Both the position numbers and the translations under genes were made by a program. A model generated the notes under the pieces. The model searched no databases and was not told the origin of the DNA. It was given only the letters and a program-made list of their open reading frames with translations. 64,000 nt of DNA. Origin: Catenulispora sp. MAP5-51. GTDB taxonomy: Bacteria > Actinomycetota > Actinomycetes > Streptomycetales > Catenulisporaceae. This document shows positions 52,580 to 61,438 of this stretch, one piece after another. The DNA is taken from assembly GCF_041261205.1 (NCBI RefSeq), contig NZ_JBGCCH010000002.1:62001-126000 (forward strand). The letters are read 5' to 3'. Position 1 is the first letter of the stretch. The number at the start of each line of letters is the position of its first letter.

Positions 52580-52602
52580 AACAGCCTCGCCACAAGGCTG
52601 TT
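52580..52602. promoter_or_regulatory. Inverted repeat in a divergent promoter region
   Basis: Perfect 8-bp arms AACAGCCT / AGGCTGTT around a 7-base loop, in a relatively AT-rich stretch between the hydrolase (minus) and glycosyltransferase (plus) genes, 24 bases before the latter. It could be an operator or a leader hairpin. Confidence 0.35.
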
Positions 52603-52626
52603 TGAGTAACTGACTTTGTCATATGC

Positions 52627-53829
52627 GTGACCGTTGGGGGTGTCGTGGCGACTGTCGTGGAAGCGATCCATCAGGATTCTGGATCTTCACCAGCCTCGCC
52701 ACCACCCGACCGCACCGTGGTCCCGTTCCGCCGCGCCGTCCTGAACCGCGCCACGGCGACGGCCGCAGGGGTCTACCTCGGCCTGCACCTGATCTCGGTG
52801 CTCTCGCTGCTGTGGATCCTCCACGTTCGCCGTCAGTCGTTCACAGCTTTCATCCACACCCCGCCCCATATGTGGGATGCGGCTCTGTACATAGACATAG
52901 CCAGCCACGGCTACCACGACGGATTCGACTACGCCTTCCTCCCGCTGTACCCGGCCCTGCTACGCGCGGTCGAGGCCGTCACCGGCCTGAGCTACCTGCA
53001 GGCCGGCGTGCTGACCTCCGTCATCGCCGACACGATCGCGGCCGTGGGCCTGCGCGCGGTCGGCGAGCGGGTGGCCGGCGCCCGCGCCGGGCTGGTCCTC
53101 GTGGCGTTGTGGGCGGTGCTCCCGACCGCCATGGTCCAGGCCGCGCCCTATGCCGACGGGCTTTTCACGGCCTTCGCGGCCTGGACGCTGTACGCGCTGC
53201 TCCGGCGCTCCTGGCTGACCGCTGGCGTGCTGGCCCTTCTCGGCGGACTCACCCGTCCGTCCGCGGCCGCATTGATAGGCGCCGTGGGTCTGGCCGCGCT
53301 CGTGGCGGCGATCCGCCGCGAGGACGGATGGCGGCCGTGGGCCTGCGCGGCGATCGCGCCGTCGGGCATGGCGGCCTACATCCTCGCCGTCGGGCACCGG
53401 TTCGGCCGGTACGACGCCTACTTCACCTTCCAGCGCTCGCTCTGGAAGAACTGGTTCGACAGCGGGGCCACGACGTTCGGCGAGTTCTCGAAGGTGATCG
53501 ACGGCCGCTTGGACAACCCGTCCGTGCTGGAGGTGATCGCCATCGTGAGCATGGTCGCTGTGCCCTTCCTCCTGGCCCTCATGGTGCGCGACCGTCTGCC
53601 CTGGGAACTGGTCGTGTACAGCGCCGCGGTGGCCGCCCTGGCGCTGGGCAGCCACCGCTCGATCACCACGACGCCGCGCGAGCTGATGCCCGCGTTCCCT
53701 CTGCTGATCCCCGTGGCGCGCAGGCTTTCCCGCGCGCGTTACCGAGGACTCGCAGCCTCCTTCATCGCCGTGGCGGCGATGTCGGCCTGGTTCGCCTGGT
53801 ATCTGCCGATCGCGTACGGCGTCCCGTGA
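52627..53829 (+). CDS. PIG-V-like membrane mannosyltransferase (GT-C fold)
   Basis: 400 residues, about nine TM segments. The first extracytoplasmic loop has the acidic motif MWDAALYIDIASHGY and then YAFLPLYPALLRAVE, the pattern of the PIG-V/GT76-like family (W-D-x-x-x-Y..IA..GY...FPLYP). Members use polyprenyl-phosphate sugars to glycosylate lipids or exported proteins. It begins at GTG 52627 and converges with the secreted FG-GAP protein gene, whose stop lies 1 base away. Confidence 0.8.
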   Translation: MTVGGVVATVVEAIHQDSGSSPASPPPDRTVVPFRRAVLNRATATAAGVYLGLHLISVLSLLWILHVRRQSFTAFIHTPPHMWDAALYIDIASHGYHDGFDYAFLPLYPALLRAVEAVTGLSYLQAGVLTSVIADTIAAVGLRAVGERVAGARAGLVLVALWAVLPTAMVQAAPYADGLFTAFAAWTLYALLRRSWLTAGVLALLGGLTRPSAAALIGAVGLAALVAAIRREDGWRPWACAAIAPSGMAAYILAVGHRFGRYDAYFTFQRSLWKNWFDSGATTFGEFSKVIDGRLDNPSVLEVIAIVSMVAVPFLLALMVRDRLPWELVVYSAAVAALALGSHRSITTTPRELMPAFPLLIPVARRLSRARYRGLAASFIAVAAMSAWFAWYLPIAYGVP

Positions 53830-54798
53830 TCAGCCCAGCGCCTTGATCCCGGTCCACGCCGGGTCGCTGCTCACCAGCGCCGGCGCGCCGAAGCCGCCGG
53901 AAGCGTTGCCGGACAACAGGTACAGGCCGCCGGAAGCGCCCACCGCGTAGATGTCGGCGTGTCCGTCACCGGTGACGTCGCCCTTGGTGATGACGAAGGG
54001 ATAGTCGGCCGCGTCCAGACCGGAGCCGATCTGCACGCGGGTGCTCTCGTCGCCGAACGTCCCGCCGGCGACACCCGGGTAGAGCCAGATGACGCCGGTG
54101 GCGTCGTCGCGGGCGATGAGGTCCTTCACTCCGTCGCCGGTCACGTCGATGATGCCGATGACGGTCCGGCCGCTCCAGCCGGAACCGGCCACGGCGACCG
54201 GGGTGTTGTAGTGGTAGAGCGCGGTGTTCGCGAACACCTCCAACTGGTCGCCGACCCTGCCCACCAGGTCGGCCCGGTTGTGGCCGGTGATGTCGCCGGG
54301 CGAGACGAGCTGGGTGATCGCCGGCCACGACGTGGCGAGGTTCGGAGGCTCCACGGAGACCTCGTGTCCTGAGGAGAAGGTGCCCGTCCCGTCCCCGGCC
54401 TCGACATAGACCCAACTGTTGGTGCTGCGGTAGATGGGCAGCGACTGGTACGCGCCCCGGTTGAAGTTGCCGGCGCCGTCGATCAGGGCGTCGCTGAAAT
54501 CAGGCTGCGCCTGGTTCGGGTTGTCGATGGGCGCCCCGACACCGCCGGTGCCGTTCCCCTCCCAGGTCTGGAGCATGCCGGTGGACGACACCGACATCAG
54601 GTCGATGTTCCCGTCCGCGTTCAGATCCCCGTACGGCGCCGGCAGCACCGAAGCCGCCGCCGCTCCCCCGCTCAGCACGGCGCAGGACAGTGCGGCCAGC
54701 GCCGCGGCCCCCGCCATCGCCAGCCGCCGTGCGTGTCCCCCGTGGTTCCCGTTGTGAGTACGCAAAACCCCACCCCTTCGCAATGATGCGTGGTACAC
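53830..54798 (-). CDS. Secreted FG-GAP/VCBS repeat protein
   Basis: 322 residues. Signal peptide about 28-50 (AMAGAAALAALSCAVLSGGAAAAS); the true start may be a TTG or GTG further in. The mature part contains at least four D-x-[DN/T]-G-x-x-D calcium-loop repeats (DLNADGNIDLMSV, DITGHNRADLVGR, DVTGDGVKDLIAR, DVTGDGHADIYAV), forming part of a beta-propeller. Such proteins are secreted and bind surfaces or polysaccharide. No catalytic domain is attached. Confidence 0.75.
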   Translation of the reverse strand: MYHASLRRGGVLRTHNGNHGGHARRLAMAGAAALAALSCAVLSGGAAAASVLPAPYGDLNADGNIDLMSVSSTGMLQTWEGNGTGGVGAPIDNPNQAQPDFSDALIDGAGNFNRGAYQSLPIYRSTNSWVYVEAGDGTGTFSSGHEVSVEPPNLATSWPAITQLVSPGDITGHNRADLVGRVGDQLEVFANTALYHYNTPVAVAGSGWSGRTVIGIIDVTGDGVKDLIARDDATGVIWLYPGVAGGTFGDESTRVQIGSGLDAADYPFVITKGDVTGDGHADIYAVGASGGLYLLSGNASGGFGAPALVSSDPAWTGIKALG

Positions 54799-54841
54799 CG
54801 TTTAGCGCGAAGAGGGCACACCGAACCAGGGTGCTGACTTC

Positions 54842-55738
54842 CTAGTCCAACAATCCGCTCACCCGGAGATCCGGATGCCGCCCCCGCACCGCAAAGGTGA
54901 TCTCCCGTGTGGTGGCCGTCAAACGTGACGCGAGGGCGTCGATGTCCGCACCGCTCAGCTGCTTCTGGAAGCCATAGAGCGTCAGCACCATCGCAACCCG
55001 CTCATCAGGGCCGAAGACCGGCGCGGCCAGGTGGCCGATGCGGTGCGTGCTGCCGCCGAAGTCGTCCATCAGATAAGAGGTGTGCGACAGTTCGGCGAGC
55101 AGCGGCGGCACGGCCTCGTGGTCGTCCAGCGACTGCCCCAGGCGCACGCCCAGGACGTCCGGCTCCAACCCGACCGAGTAGCCGCGCCGCCGGACCGCGC
55201 GCACGCCGTTGCGGAAGCGCTCCAGCTCCGTATCGGCCAAGGGCTTGCCGACCGTGCTGCGGTTGAGCCAGATGTCCACGTCGTCGGGCATCGACCAGGC
55301 CATGAACACCGTGCCGATCGGTGGAGCCAGCGGGATCCGTTGGCCGACGCGGACATGCGGGCCGAAGGGGACCACCTCGCCGGCCACCGCCAGGAAGACG
55401 ATCTCCTCCCCCATCGCCGAGGACACCACGCACTGCAGGCCGGTGTCGGCGGCCAGCGCCTGCATCGGCGCCCGGGCGAACTCCACGAGCTCCAGGCGCC
55501 GGGCGGCGGCCGCGGAGCCCAGGGCGATCAGCGCCGGGCCCAGCGTGTACGACTTGTCGCGGGGGTTGCGCAGCAGGAACCCCGAGTCGGCCAGGGCCGT
55601 GAGCATCGCGTGCGCGGTGGCCTTGTTGATGTCGAGGCGGCGGCACATCTCCGACAGCGAGAAGGCCGTGTCGGGGTGCGCGGCGAGCAGGTTCAGCACC
55701 GCCACCGTGCGGTCCACCGCCGGGGCCGGACGCGCCAT
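54842..55738 (-). CDS. IclR-family transcriptional regulator
   Basis: 298 residues from ATG 55738. The winged HTH (about 1-70) reads AVLNLLAAHPDTAFSLSEMC, RRLDINKATAHAMLTALADS, GFLLRNPRDKSYTLGP. The C-terminal ligand-binding domain (GAF-like, about 85-290) follows, with VRVGQRIPLAPPIGTVFMAW. It is the last gene of the LLM-SDR-SGNH unit, 13 bases after the hydrolase stop, so it should be co-transcribed and is the natural regulator of the pathway, acting at the palindrome upstream of the LLM gene. Confidence 0.9.
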   Translation of the reverse strand: MARPAPAVDRTVAVLNLLAAHPDTAFSLSEMCRRLDINKATAHAMLTALADSGFLLRNPRDKSYTLGPALIALGSAAAARRLELVEFARAPMQALAADTGLQCVVSSAMGEEIVFLAVAGEVVPFGPHVRVGQRIPLAPPIGTVFMAWSMPDDVDIWLNRSTVGKPLADTELERFRNGVRAVRRRGYSVGLEPDVLGVRLGQSLDDHEAVPPLLAELSHTSYLMDDFGGSTHRIGHLAAPVFGPDERVAMVLTLYGFQKQLSGADIDALASRLTATTREITFAVRGRHPDLRVSGLLD

Positions 55739-55751
55739 GGTCCTATCCCTC

Positions 55752-56828
55752 TTACTCTCTCGTGGCTCTCTCGGCGATGGGGTCTCCGAAGGCCGTCGCC
55801 ATGATGCGGTGCCCTTCGTCGCCCGGGTGGATGCCATCGGCCAGGTGCTCCGCGCGCAGGACGCCGACGCCGCGGACCAGGTGCAGGTCCCGGTCACCGC
55901 GCTCGCGCCGGCTGACGACCACGTCCTCGATCGCCTCGCGCAGGTCCTCCAGCGTCGCGCCCAGCTTGTTCCGCGTCTCCTCGGCGTCCGGCCGCAGCAC
56001 CGGCGAGCACACCACGATCGGCACGCCCGGATGCCCCTCGCGCACCACGCGCAGGAACGCGTCCATCCCGGCCATCATCATCGTCGCGCTGTGCGGGATG
56101 CGGGTCCAGCAGTTCGTGCCGTGGTTGACGGAGATGACCGCCGGGGAGTCCAGCGCCGCGATCTGCTCCGCCGAGACGATCTCGCCGCGGGCCGCGCCGG
56201 CGTAGCCGAGGTTGACCACGTCCAGGCCGTGCAGGCGGCCGGCGATGGCCGGCCAGGACAGCGCGGGCTCGGAGGCGGACCAGCCCTCGGCGATGGAGTC
56301 GCCGTAGCAGATCCAGCGCGGCTGCTTCGGCGCCGGGACCAGCTCGCCCTGGGTGGCCCGCAGCGACACGATCTCCGGCTTCATGCCCTCGGGCAGGTAC
56401 ACCGTGACCGGCAGCGCCTCGTCGGCGCCGGCCAGATCGAGCACCGCCATCCCGTCGCCGAGCATCGCGTCGGCATAGGAGATGAACTTCTCGCCCTGGT
56501 AGGCGGCGAAGAACGTGCCCGCTCCGTCGCCCCGGTACCCCAGGTCGGCGGTCTTGGTCCGGTAGGCGATCTGCACCGCCCGCGCCGCCCCGGAGAACTC
56601 CAGCCGCACGCCCACCGGGACCGTCGCGGTCCCCCAGGTGTCGATCGGCAGCCGGGAGAAGTCCTTCGGGTCCGCGCGCGGATAGACCGCCCCCTGGCCC
56701 GACGGCCAGGCACAACCGGCGAGATACGGCTCCACGGAGGCGTGCCGGGAAGCACCGGCACGCTGGTTCCGATCGGCGTTGGACATTTCGGTGTGCGCGC
56801 TGTCACCCACGCCGCTGTGAGCCGTCAT
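55752..56828 (-). CDS. Two-domain SGNH/GDSL hydrolase
   Basis: 358 residues. A beta-rich N-terminal domain (about 30-165) precedes the SGNH domain, whose nucleophile is in ICYGDSIAEGW; further blocks are VVNLGYAGAARGE (block II), VNHGTNCWTRIP (block III) and the DGIHPGDEGH Asp-His pair. The beta-sandwich + SGNH layout recalls SsfX3 (an acyltransferase) and CE2 esterases. No signal peptide. It is 9 bases from the SDR gene. It may remove or transfer an acyl group in the pathway encoded by this operon. Confidence 0.8.
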   Translation of the reverse strand: MTAHSGVGDSAHTEMSNADRNQRAGASRHASVEPYLAGCAWPSGQGAVYPRADPKDFSRLPIDTWGTATVPVGVRLEFSGAARAVQIAYRTKTADLGYRGDGAGTFFAAYQGEKFISYADAMLGDGMAVLDLAGADEALPVTVYLPEGMKPEIVSLRATQGELVPAPKQPRWICYGDSIAEGWSASEPALSWPAIAGRLHGLDVVNLGYAGAARGEIVSAEQIAALDSPAVISVNHGTNCWTRIPHSATMMMAGMDAFLRVVREGHPGVPIVVCSPVLRPDAEETRNKLGATLEDLREAIEDVVVSRRERGDRDLHLVRGVGVLRAEHLADGIHPGDEGHRIMATAFGDPIAERATRE

Positions 56829-56837
56829 CGATCCGTA

Positions 56838-57641
56838 TCAGTCCTCTCCAGGCAACGAGTACCCGAACTTGGCCGAGACTCCGCCGTCAACGACGATCGT
56901 TTGCCCAGTGATATACGACGACAAGCCTGTGCACAAGAACAAGATGACTTCGGCGATGTCCTTCGGAAACGCGGATCGCCGCAGCGGAGCGTTGCGCGCG
57001 CCCCGTTCCTTCTCCGCCTCCGAGAGGTATCCGGCCACCCGCGGCGTCATGACCAGGCCCGGGGCCACGGCGTTCACCCGCAACCCCTTGGGCCCCAGCT
57101 CGACCGCCGCCGTTCGCACCAACGACATCAGCGCGGCCTTGTAGGCGCCGTACGCGCCGTGTGAAGGCGCGGACTGCATCCCGGAAACAGAGGCGACGAC
57201 GGTGAGGACGCCGCCCCCGGTGGCGATCATGCGCGGCGCGCCGAACCGGATCGCGTTGACGGCGTGCTGGAGCACGATCCCGTGGTGCCAGGCCCAGCTG
57301 TCGTGGTCGGTGTCCAGCAGCCCGGCGTACTTGGCCATGCCGATGATGTCCACGATGCCGTCGATGCGGCCCAGGGCGGCCTCCGCGTCCTGATACAGGC
57401 GCTCGGCGGAGTCCTGCTCGATGGCGTCGCCGGCCCAGGGGACGCCGCCGACCTCCTTGGCGATGTCGTCGGCGAGCCCGGCGTCCAGGTCGACGCAGAA
57501 CACCCGGGCGCCGACGGCGGCCAGCGCGTGCGCCGCCTGCCGGCCGATGCCCTGCCCGGCGCCGAGCACGATGAAGTTCTTGCCGTCCAGGCTCAGCAGC
57601 GACCGGTAGTCCGGGACCTCGGTGTCATCGGTGCGGGTCAT
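56838..57641 (-). CDS. Short-chain dehydrogenase/reductase
   Basis: 267 residues, classical SDR. NAD(P)-binding GAGQGIGRQ (with VFCVDLD, the Asp favouring NAD), active site ASVSGMQSAPSHGAYGAYK with the Ser, Tyr and Lys, and SYITGQTIVVDGG at the end. It oxidises or reduces an alcohol/ketone. It lies between the LLM and SGNH genes in one operon (27 and 9 base gaps). Confidence 0.92.
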   Translation of the reverse strand: MTRTDDTEVPDYRSLLSLDGKNFIVLGAGQGIGRQAAHALAAVGARVFCVDLDAGLADDIAKEVGGVPWAGDAIEQDSAERLYQDAEAALGRIDGIVDIIGMAKYAGLLDTDHDSWAWHHGIVLQHAVNAIRFGAPRMIATGGGVLTVVASVSGMQSAPSHGAYGAYKAALMSLVRTAAVELGPKGLRVNAVAPGLVMTPRVAGYLSEAEKERGARNAPLRRSAFPKDIAEVILFLCTGLSSYITGQTIVVDGGVSAKFGYSLPGED

Positions 57642-57668
57642 GGGGATCAGCCCTCTCGTCCGCGAAGG

Positions 57669-58817
57669 TCAGGATGCCGGGGCCGGAGCCGGCTTGATGG
57701 TGGCGTCGACGCCCTCCTTGGCCAGCGCCGGCAGCACCTCCTTGCCGAGCAGCTCGATGGTCTTCATGACCGACTCGTGCGGCAGGTAGCCGAACTGCAC
57801 GTAGCAGATCAGCTGGTCGACGCCCAGCTCGGCGTACTTGAGCATCTTGGTGTAGCACTGCTCGGGGTCGCCGACGACGATCATGTCGTGGTCGTTGAAC
57901 GACTTGGGGTCGAAGTTCCCGTCGGCCTGCTGCATCAGGTAGGGGAAGACCTTGTCCCGCTCCTCTTGCGACAGGTGCGGCAGCTCCCACTCGGCGGTGA
58001 ACTCGGCGATGTTCTTGTACCACCACCAGACCGAGTCCCAGATCCCGGACTCCTCGCACTTGGCCATCGACTCCTCGCAGTGCACGAGGGTGTAGGCGGC
58101 GACCCGGTTGGTCGTGACGCGGGTGATCGGCTTCGGCGCGGCGGCCGCGGCCCGGTAGAGGCGGATGTGCTCGGCCATCTTGTGGATCGGCTGCAGGATC
58201 GAGAACGACAGCAGCCCCAATCCCTTCTCCCCGGCCACCGCCGAGGACCCCTCGGACGTCGCGGCCATCCAGCACGGCGGATGCGGGTCCTGCACGGGCT
58301 TGGGCGTCACCATGCGCCGCGGGAAGTCCAGGTACTTGCCGTGGAACTCGAAGTACTCGTCCTCCCACATCCCGACGACCGCCCCGATCGCCTCCTCCCA
58401 CTGCGCCCGGGAGGCGTCCCGGTCCACACCGAACGCGGTCTGCTCCATCGGCGTGGAGCGTCCGGTGCCCCACTCGACCCGGCCCCCCGACAGGATGTCG
58501 GCGGTGGCGACCTTCTCGGCCACGCGCATCGGCGGGGTGAAGGCGTGCGGCATCAGCGTCACCCCGAAGCCCAGCCGGATCTGCTCGGTGCACTGCGACA
58601 GCGCGCCGATGATCACCTCGGGCGCCGGCGAGTGCGAGCGGCCCTCCCGGAAGTGGTGCTCGACGTGCCAGGTGGTGTGGAAGCCGAGCTTGTCGCCGAG
58701 CTTGATCTGCTCGATGGCCTCGCGGTACGCACGCTGCTCTGCCTCGCGCTGGCCGTAGGGATGGGGCTTGGCCCAGGGCTTGGGCACGTCGATCTCGTAG
58801 AGCAGGTCGAGCTTCAT
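57669..58817 (-). CDS. LLM-class flavin-dependent oxidoreductase
   Basis: 382 residues from ATG 58817, which has GGAGG seven bases upstream; ATG 58823 lies too close to that site. Luciferase-like TIM barrel: KLGFHTTWHVEHHF, APEVIIGALSQCTEQIRLGF, VEKVATADILSGGRVEWGTGRS (A-E-K and D-x-x-SGGR motifs of the class). It oxygenates or oxidises a substrate with FMN (or F420). First gene of the four-gene operon; a palindrome lies 43-68 bases upstream. Confidence 0.9.
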   Translation of the reverse strand: MKLDLLYEIDVPKPWAKPHPYGQREAEQRAYREAIEQIKLGDKLGFHTTWHVEHHFREGRSHSPAPEVIIGALSQCTEQIRLGFGVTLMPHAFTPPMRVAEKVATADILSGGRVEWGTGRSTPMEQTAFGVDRDASRAQWEEAIGAVVGMWEDEYFEFHGKYLDFPRRMVTPKPVQDPHPPCWMAATSEGSSAVAGEKGLGLLSFSILQPIHKMAEHIRLYRAAAAAPKPITRVTTNRVAAYTLVHCEESMAKCEESGIWDSVWWWYKNIAEFTAEWELPHLSQEERDKVFPYLMQQADGNFDPKSFNDHDMIVVGDPEQCYTKMLKYAELGVDQLICYVQFGYLPHESVMKTIELLGKEVLPALAKEGVDATIKPAPAPAS

Positions 58818-58859
58818 CCTCATGCCTCCACGTTCGGCAGCGTTTGCCGGAACAAACGC

Positions 58860-58885
58860 ACGGTCCGCTGGTCCGAACGGACCGT
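58860..58885 (-). promoter_or_regulatory. Candidate IclR operator upstream of the LLM-SDR-SGNH-iclR operon
   Basis: Nested symmetry: outer arms ACGGTCCG (58860-58867) and CGGACCGT (58878-58885), and an inner perfect palindrome GTCCG-AA-CGGAC (58871-58882). A second imperfect repeat GTTCGGCA / TGCCGGAAC lies at 58832-58853. Placed at the operon's promoter. Confidence 0.5.
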
Positions 58886-58948
58886 ATGCCGAATCTGATG
58901 GGTCGTCAATAGTCATCTGCGGCCCTGTTCAGGGCCGGTATGCGCAGG

Positions 58949-61228
58949 TCAGGGGGTGGCCAGGAGGGTGGCGGCGACGTTTGCGACGGCGAACGGATCA
59001 CCGGTGGGGGTGGTCGGATACGCCTTGCCGCCGCGCGCCCACGCGTCGTCGAGCGCGAACCAGTCGGTCTGCGCCCCCTGCTTGGCCGCTCCCGTGACGA
59101 CGGGCTCCAGCGCCGCGAAATGCTTGCGCCAGCGCGGGAGGTAGACGTCGGCGACCAGCCCCGCCAGTTCGCGGCCGGCGTAGTTCCGCAGCAGCGTGGC
59201 CTGGTCGCGGCCGCCCCAGGTGGTGATGAGTGATCGCGCGTCGTACCCGCCGGAGCGCAGCCAGGTGCCGAGCAGGAAACGTTCGTCGGTGGCCAGCAAC
59301 CGGTCCAGCAGCGCCATCGCGTCCAGCCAGCGGCCGGTGAGGGCGCGCCAGCCGGCGGCGTCGCGGGCGACGTACGCGGCCTTGATCTTCGGCAGCAGGA
59401 CGCGGGCGTGGTTGGCCAGGGCCTGGCGCGCGAGGTCGACGACGTCGTAGCGGTAGGCGTCGACGGCGCGCAGCGACGGATCGGCCTGCAGGAGCAGCAG
59501 CACGGCCTGCTGGAAGGCGGCGCCGTCGTAGCGCATGGCGGGGCCGTCCGGCGACGCCGAGACCGCGGACAGGTCCGGCCAGGCGCTGAACAGACTGTCC
59601 TGGGCCTGGCTGTAGGTGCCCGGCGCGAGCGAGTACGCGGTCTGCGCGAGCGCCTGCCACGCCTGCGTCGCCGCCGCGTCCACCTTCCCGTAGCGGCGCG
59701 CGGCGTACTGGCCGAACCAGGCGGTCAGGTCGAAGGGGTCGGGGCGCCAGGCGAGCTCGGCGAACAGCTCGAAGGCCGCCGGATCGTGGCCGGAGGCCTC
59801 GGGCATCCAGGCGGTGCCGGTCAGCGCCGATCCCTTCGCGGCCCACGCCTTCGGGAAGCGGTCGGTCCACGTCGCGGCGTTGGCGCCGAGCAGCGACCGG
59901 CCGCCGAAGTTGGTGATGGTGCCGAAGGCGTAGGCGGTGCCGCCCCAGTCGGCCTCCCGGTCGAAGCCCGCGAACTTGTCGGAGCAGCCGTCGACGATCA
60001 GGACACTGCCGTGCGCGCAGACGGACGGCGCACACGTGCGCAGCGCGTCGAGGACGTCCCGGCGGGGGTTGGCCTGCCAGCCGAGCATCACCCAGGTGGC
60101 GCCGGGGCGAGCGGCCTGCAGGGCGGTCATCACGGACACGGCCGCGTCGCCCATGGGGACGCCGTCGCTGCTGCCGCCTTCGTGGAGGAGGTCCATCTTG
60201 TAGGCGGTGCTGCGGCCGTAGAGCTCACCTTGATGGCGATAGAACGACTCCGCTATGCGCGTGAAGCGGGGGTCGCGGGGGTCGAGCCAGTCAGGACGCT
60301 GGTAGTTGTTCCAGCGTCCCTGAGGCAGGACCCGGGCGCCGGGGTTGCGCGCCGCGAAGCCTTGGGGGACCTGGCCGAGGTAGCCGGGGAGCACCGGGGT
60401 CAGACCGAGCTCGCGCAGCCTGGCGGCGGCCTGCTGGACCAGCGCGACGCCGGCCTGGCGGACTGACGGGTCCGTACCGATCCGACCGCCCGGCGCGCCG
60501 ACAGCGCCCTGGAGGTTCCCCAGCAGCCACCAGGGTTGGTGCGCCGCGGCGGGTATCCACGCGTCGAGTTCGTCGGCTTGGTATCCGAACTCTGTGAAGA
60601 CGCGGCGGTAGACCTCGTCCTGGCCGGCCGCGATGAGGACTTCGGTGAAGCCGTGGAGCGCCAGGACGTCGAGGGTGCGCTCCCAGTCGGCCCAGGTGCG
60701 GTAGGCGCCGGCGTAGCCGTTCTCGGTGTCGTTCAGGGCGAAGCGGTGCTTCACCGCGGCGGCGCCGCTGAGGTGGGTGCGCGGGGCGGGCAGGGTGGCC
60801 GGGAGGGCCGCGAGGCTGTCGCCGGGGAGGGAGACTGTGACACCGGCCACGTATTTGAGGTACCAGCCGACGCCGGCCAGCAGCGCGGAGGTGCTCGTGC
60901 CCTCGACCGTCACGGCCAAGGGTCTCGAACCGGTCGAGGCACGGATGCGGTACCGGTCGACAGCGTCCTGAGCAGGAACCGCCAGGAGCTCGATCTGGTC
61001 GGCGTACGCGGCGCCCAGCAACCGTTCCAGGACGCCACGCGCGGGTGTCGGGTCGAAGGCCTGGACCGGAGGTGCGTGAGGTGCGTCGGGAACGCGGGGC
61101 GCGGGCCCTTCAGCGGCGGGACGGGCTCCGCGTGCCAGCGACCGCGACACCAGCGCGTCGCCGACGCCGACGACGCCGAACAGGCCGGTCGCGATCCAGT
61201 AAGCCACTACTCGACGACGTGCGATCAT
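58949..61228 (-). CDS. Alpha-N-acetylglucosaminidase (GH89, NAGLU-like)
   Basis: 759 residues. An N-terminal hydrophobic segment (about 9-27) suggests a membrane anchor or uncleaved signal. The NAGLU pattern is clear: VKHRFALNDTENGY, TWADWERTLDVLALHGFTEVLIAAGQDEVYRRVF, WWLLGNLQG, then a putative catalytic Glu350 (KMDLLHEGGSS) and Glu477 (TAWMPEASGHDPAAFELF). GH89 enzymes release terminal alpha-GlcNAc from glycans such as mucins and heparan fragments. It fits the GlcNAc-use genes elsewhere in the window. Confidence 0.88.
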   Translation of the reverse strand: MIARRRVVAYWIATGLFGVVGVGDALVSRSLARGARPAAEGPAPRVPDAPHAPPVQAFDPTPARGVLERLLGAAYADQIELLAVPAQDAVDRYRIRASTGSRPLAVTVEGTSTSALLAGVGWYLKYVAGVTVSLPGDSLAALPATLPAPRTHLSGAAAVKHRFALNDTENGYAGAYRTWADWERTLDVLALHGFTEVLIAAGQDEVYRRVFTEFGYQADELDAWIPAAAHQPWWLLGNLQGAVGAPGGRIGTDPSVRQAGVALVQQAAARLRELGLTPVLPGYLGQVPQGFAARNPGARVLPQGRWNNYQRPDWLDPRDPRFTRIAESFYRHQGELYGRSTAYKMDLLHEGGSSDGVPMGDAAVSVMTALQAARPGATWVMLGWQANPRRDVLDALRTCAPSVCAHGSVLIVDGCSDKFAGFDREADWGGTAYAFGTITNFGGRSLLGANAATWTDRFPKAWAAKGSALTGTAWMPEASGHDPAAFELFAELAWRPDPFDLTAWFGQYAARRYGKVDAAATQAWQALAQTAYSLAPGTYSQAQDSLFSAWPDLSAVSASPDGPAMRYDGAAFQQAVLLLLQADPSLRAVDAYRYDVVDLARQALANHARVLLPKIKAAYVARDAAGWRALTGRWLDAMALLDRLLATDERFLLGTWLRSGGYDARSLITTWGGRDQATLLRNYAGRELAGLVADVYLPRWRKHFAALEPVVTGAAKQGAQTDWFALDDAWARGGKAYPTTPTGDPFAVANVAATLLATP

Positions 61229-61438
61229 GCGCCGGCACCCTGCTTCCCGTTCGTCCCGCGAGGGGGACGTCCCTGCAATGCGCTGTCATAGACAGAAGGG
61301 ATACGGGGTTGCGCGGGGTTGTCGCCGAGACGTTTTCGAGACCGAAGGCAGGCTGCGAACACGGCCGCACCCGGCGCGCCGAAGCGGGCCGGGTGCGGTG
61401 GTCGGAATGTCTGTACCGGTCAGGACGTGCCGCGCCGG

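Noticed and set aside
58949..61228. GH89 enzyme lacking one catalytic glutamate
   Set aside because: At first the D-P after SGH seemed to replace a human NAGLU glutamate, but the conserved residue across bacterial members is more likely the Glu in MPEASG, which is present, together with Glu350.
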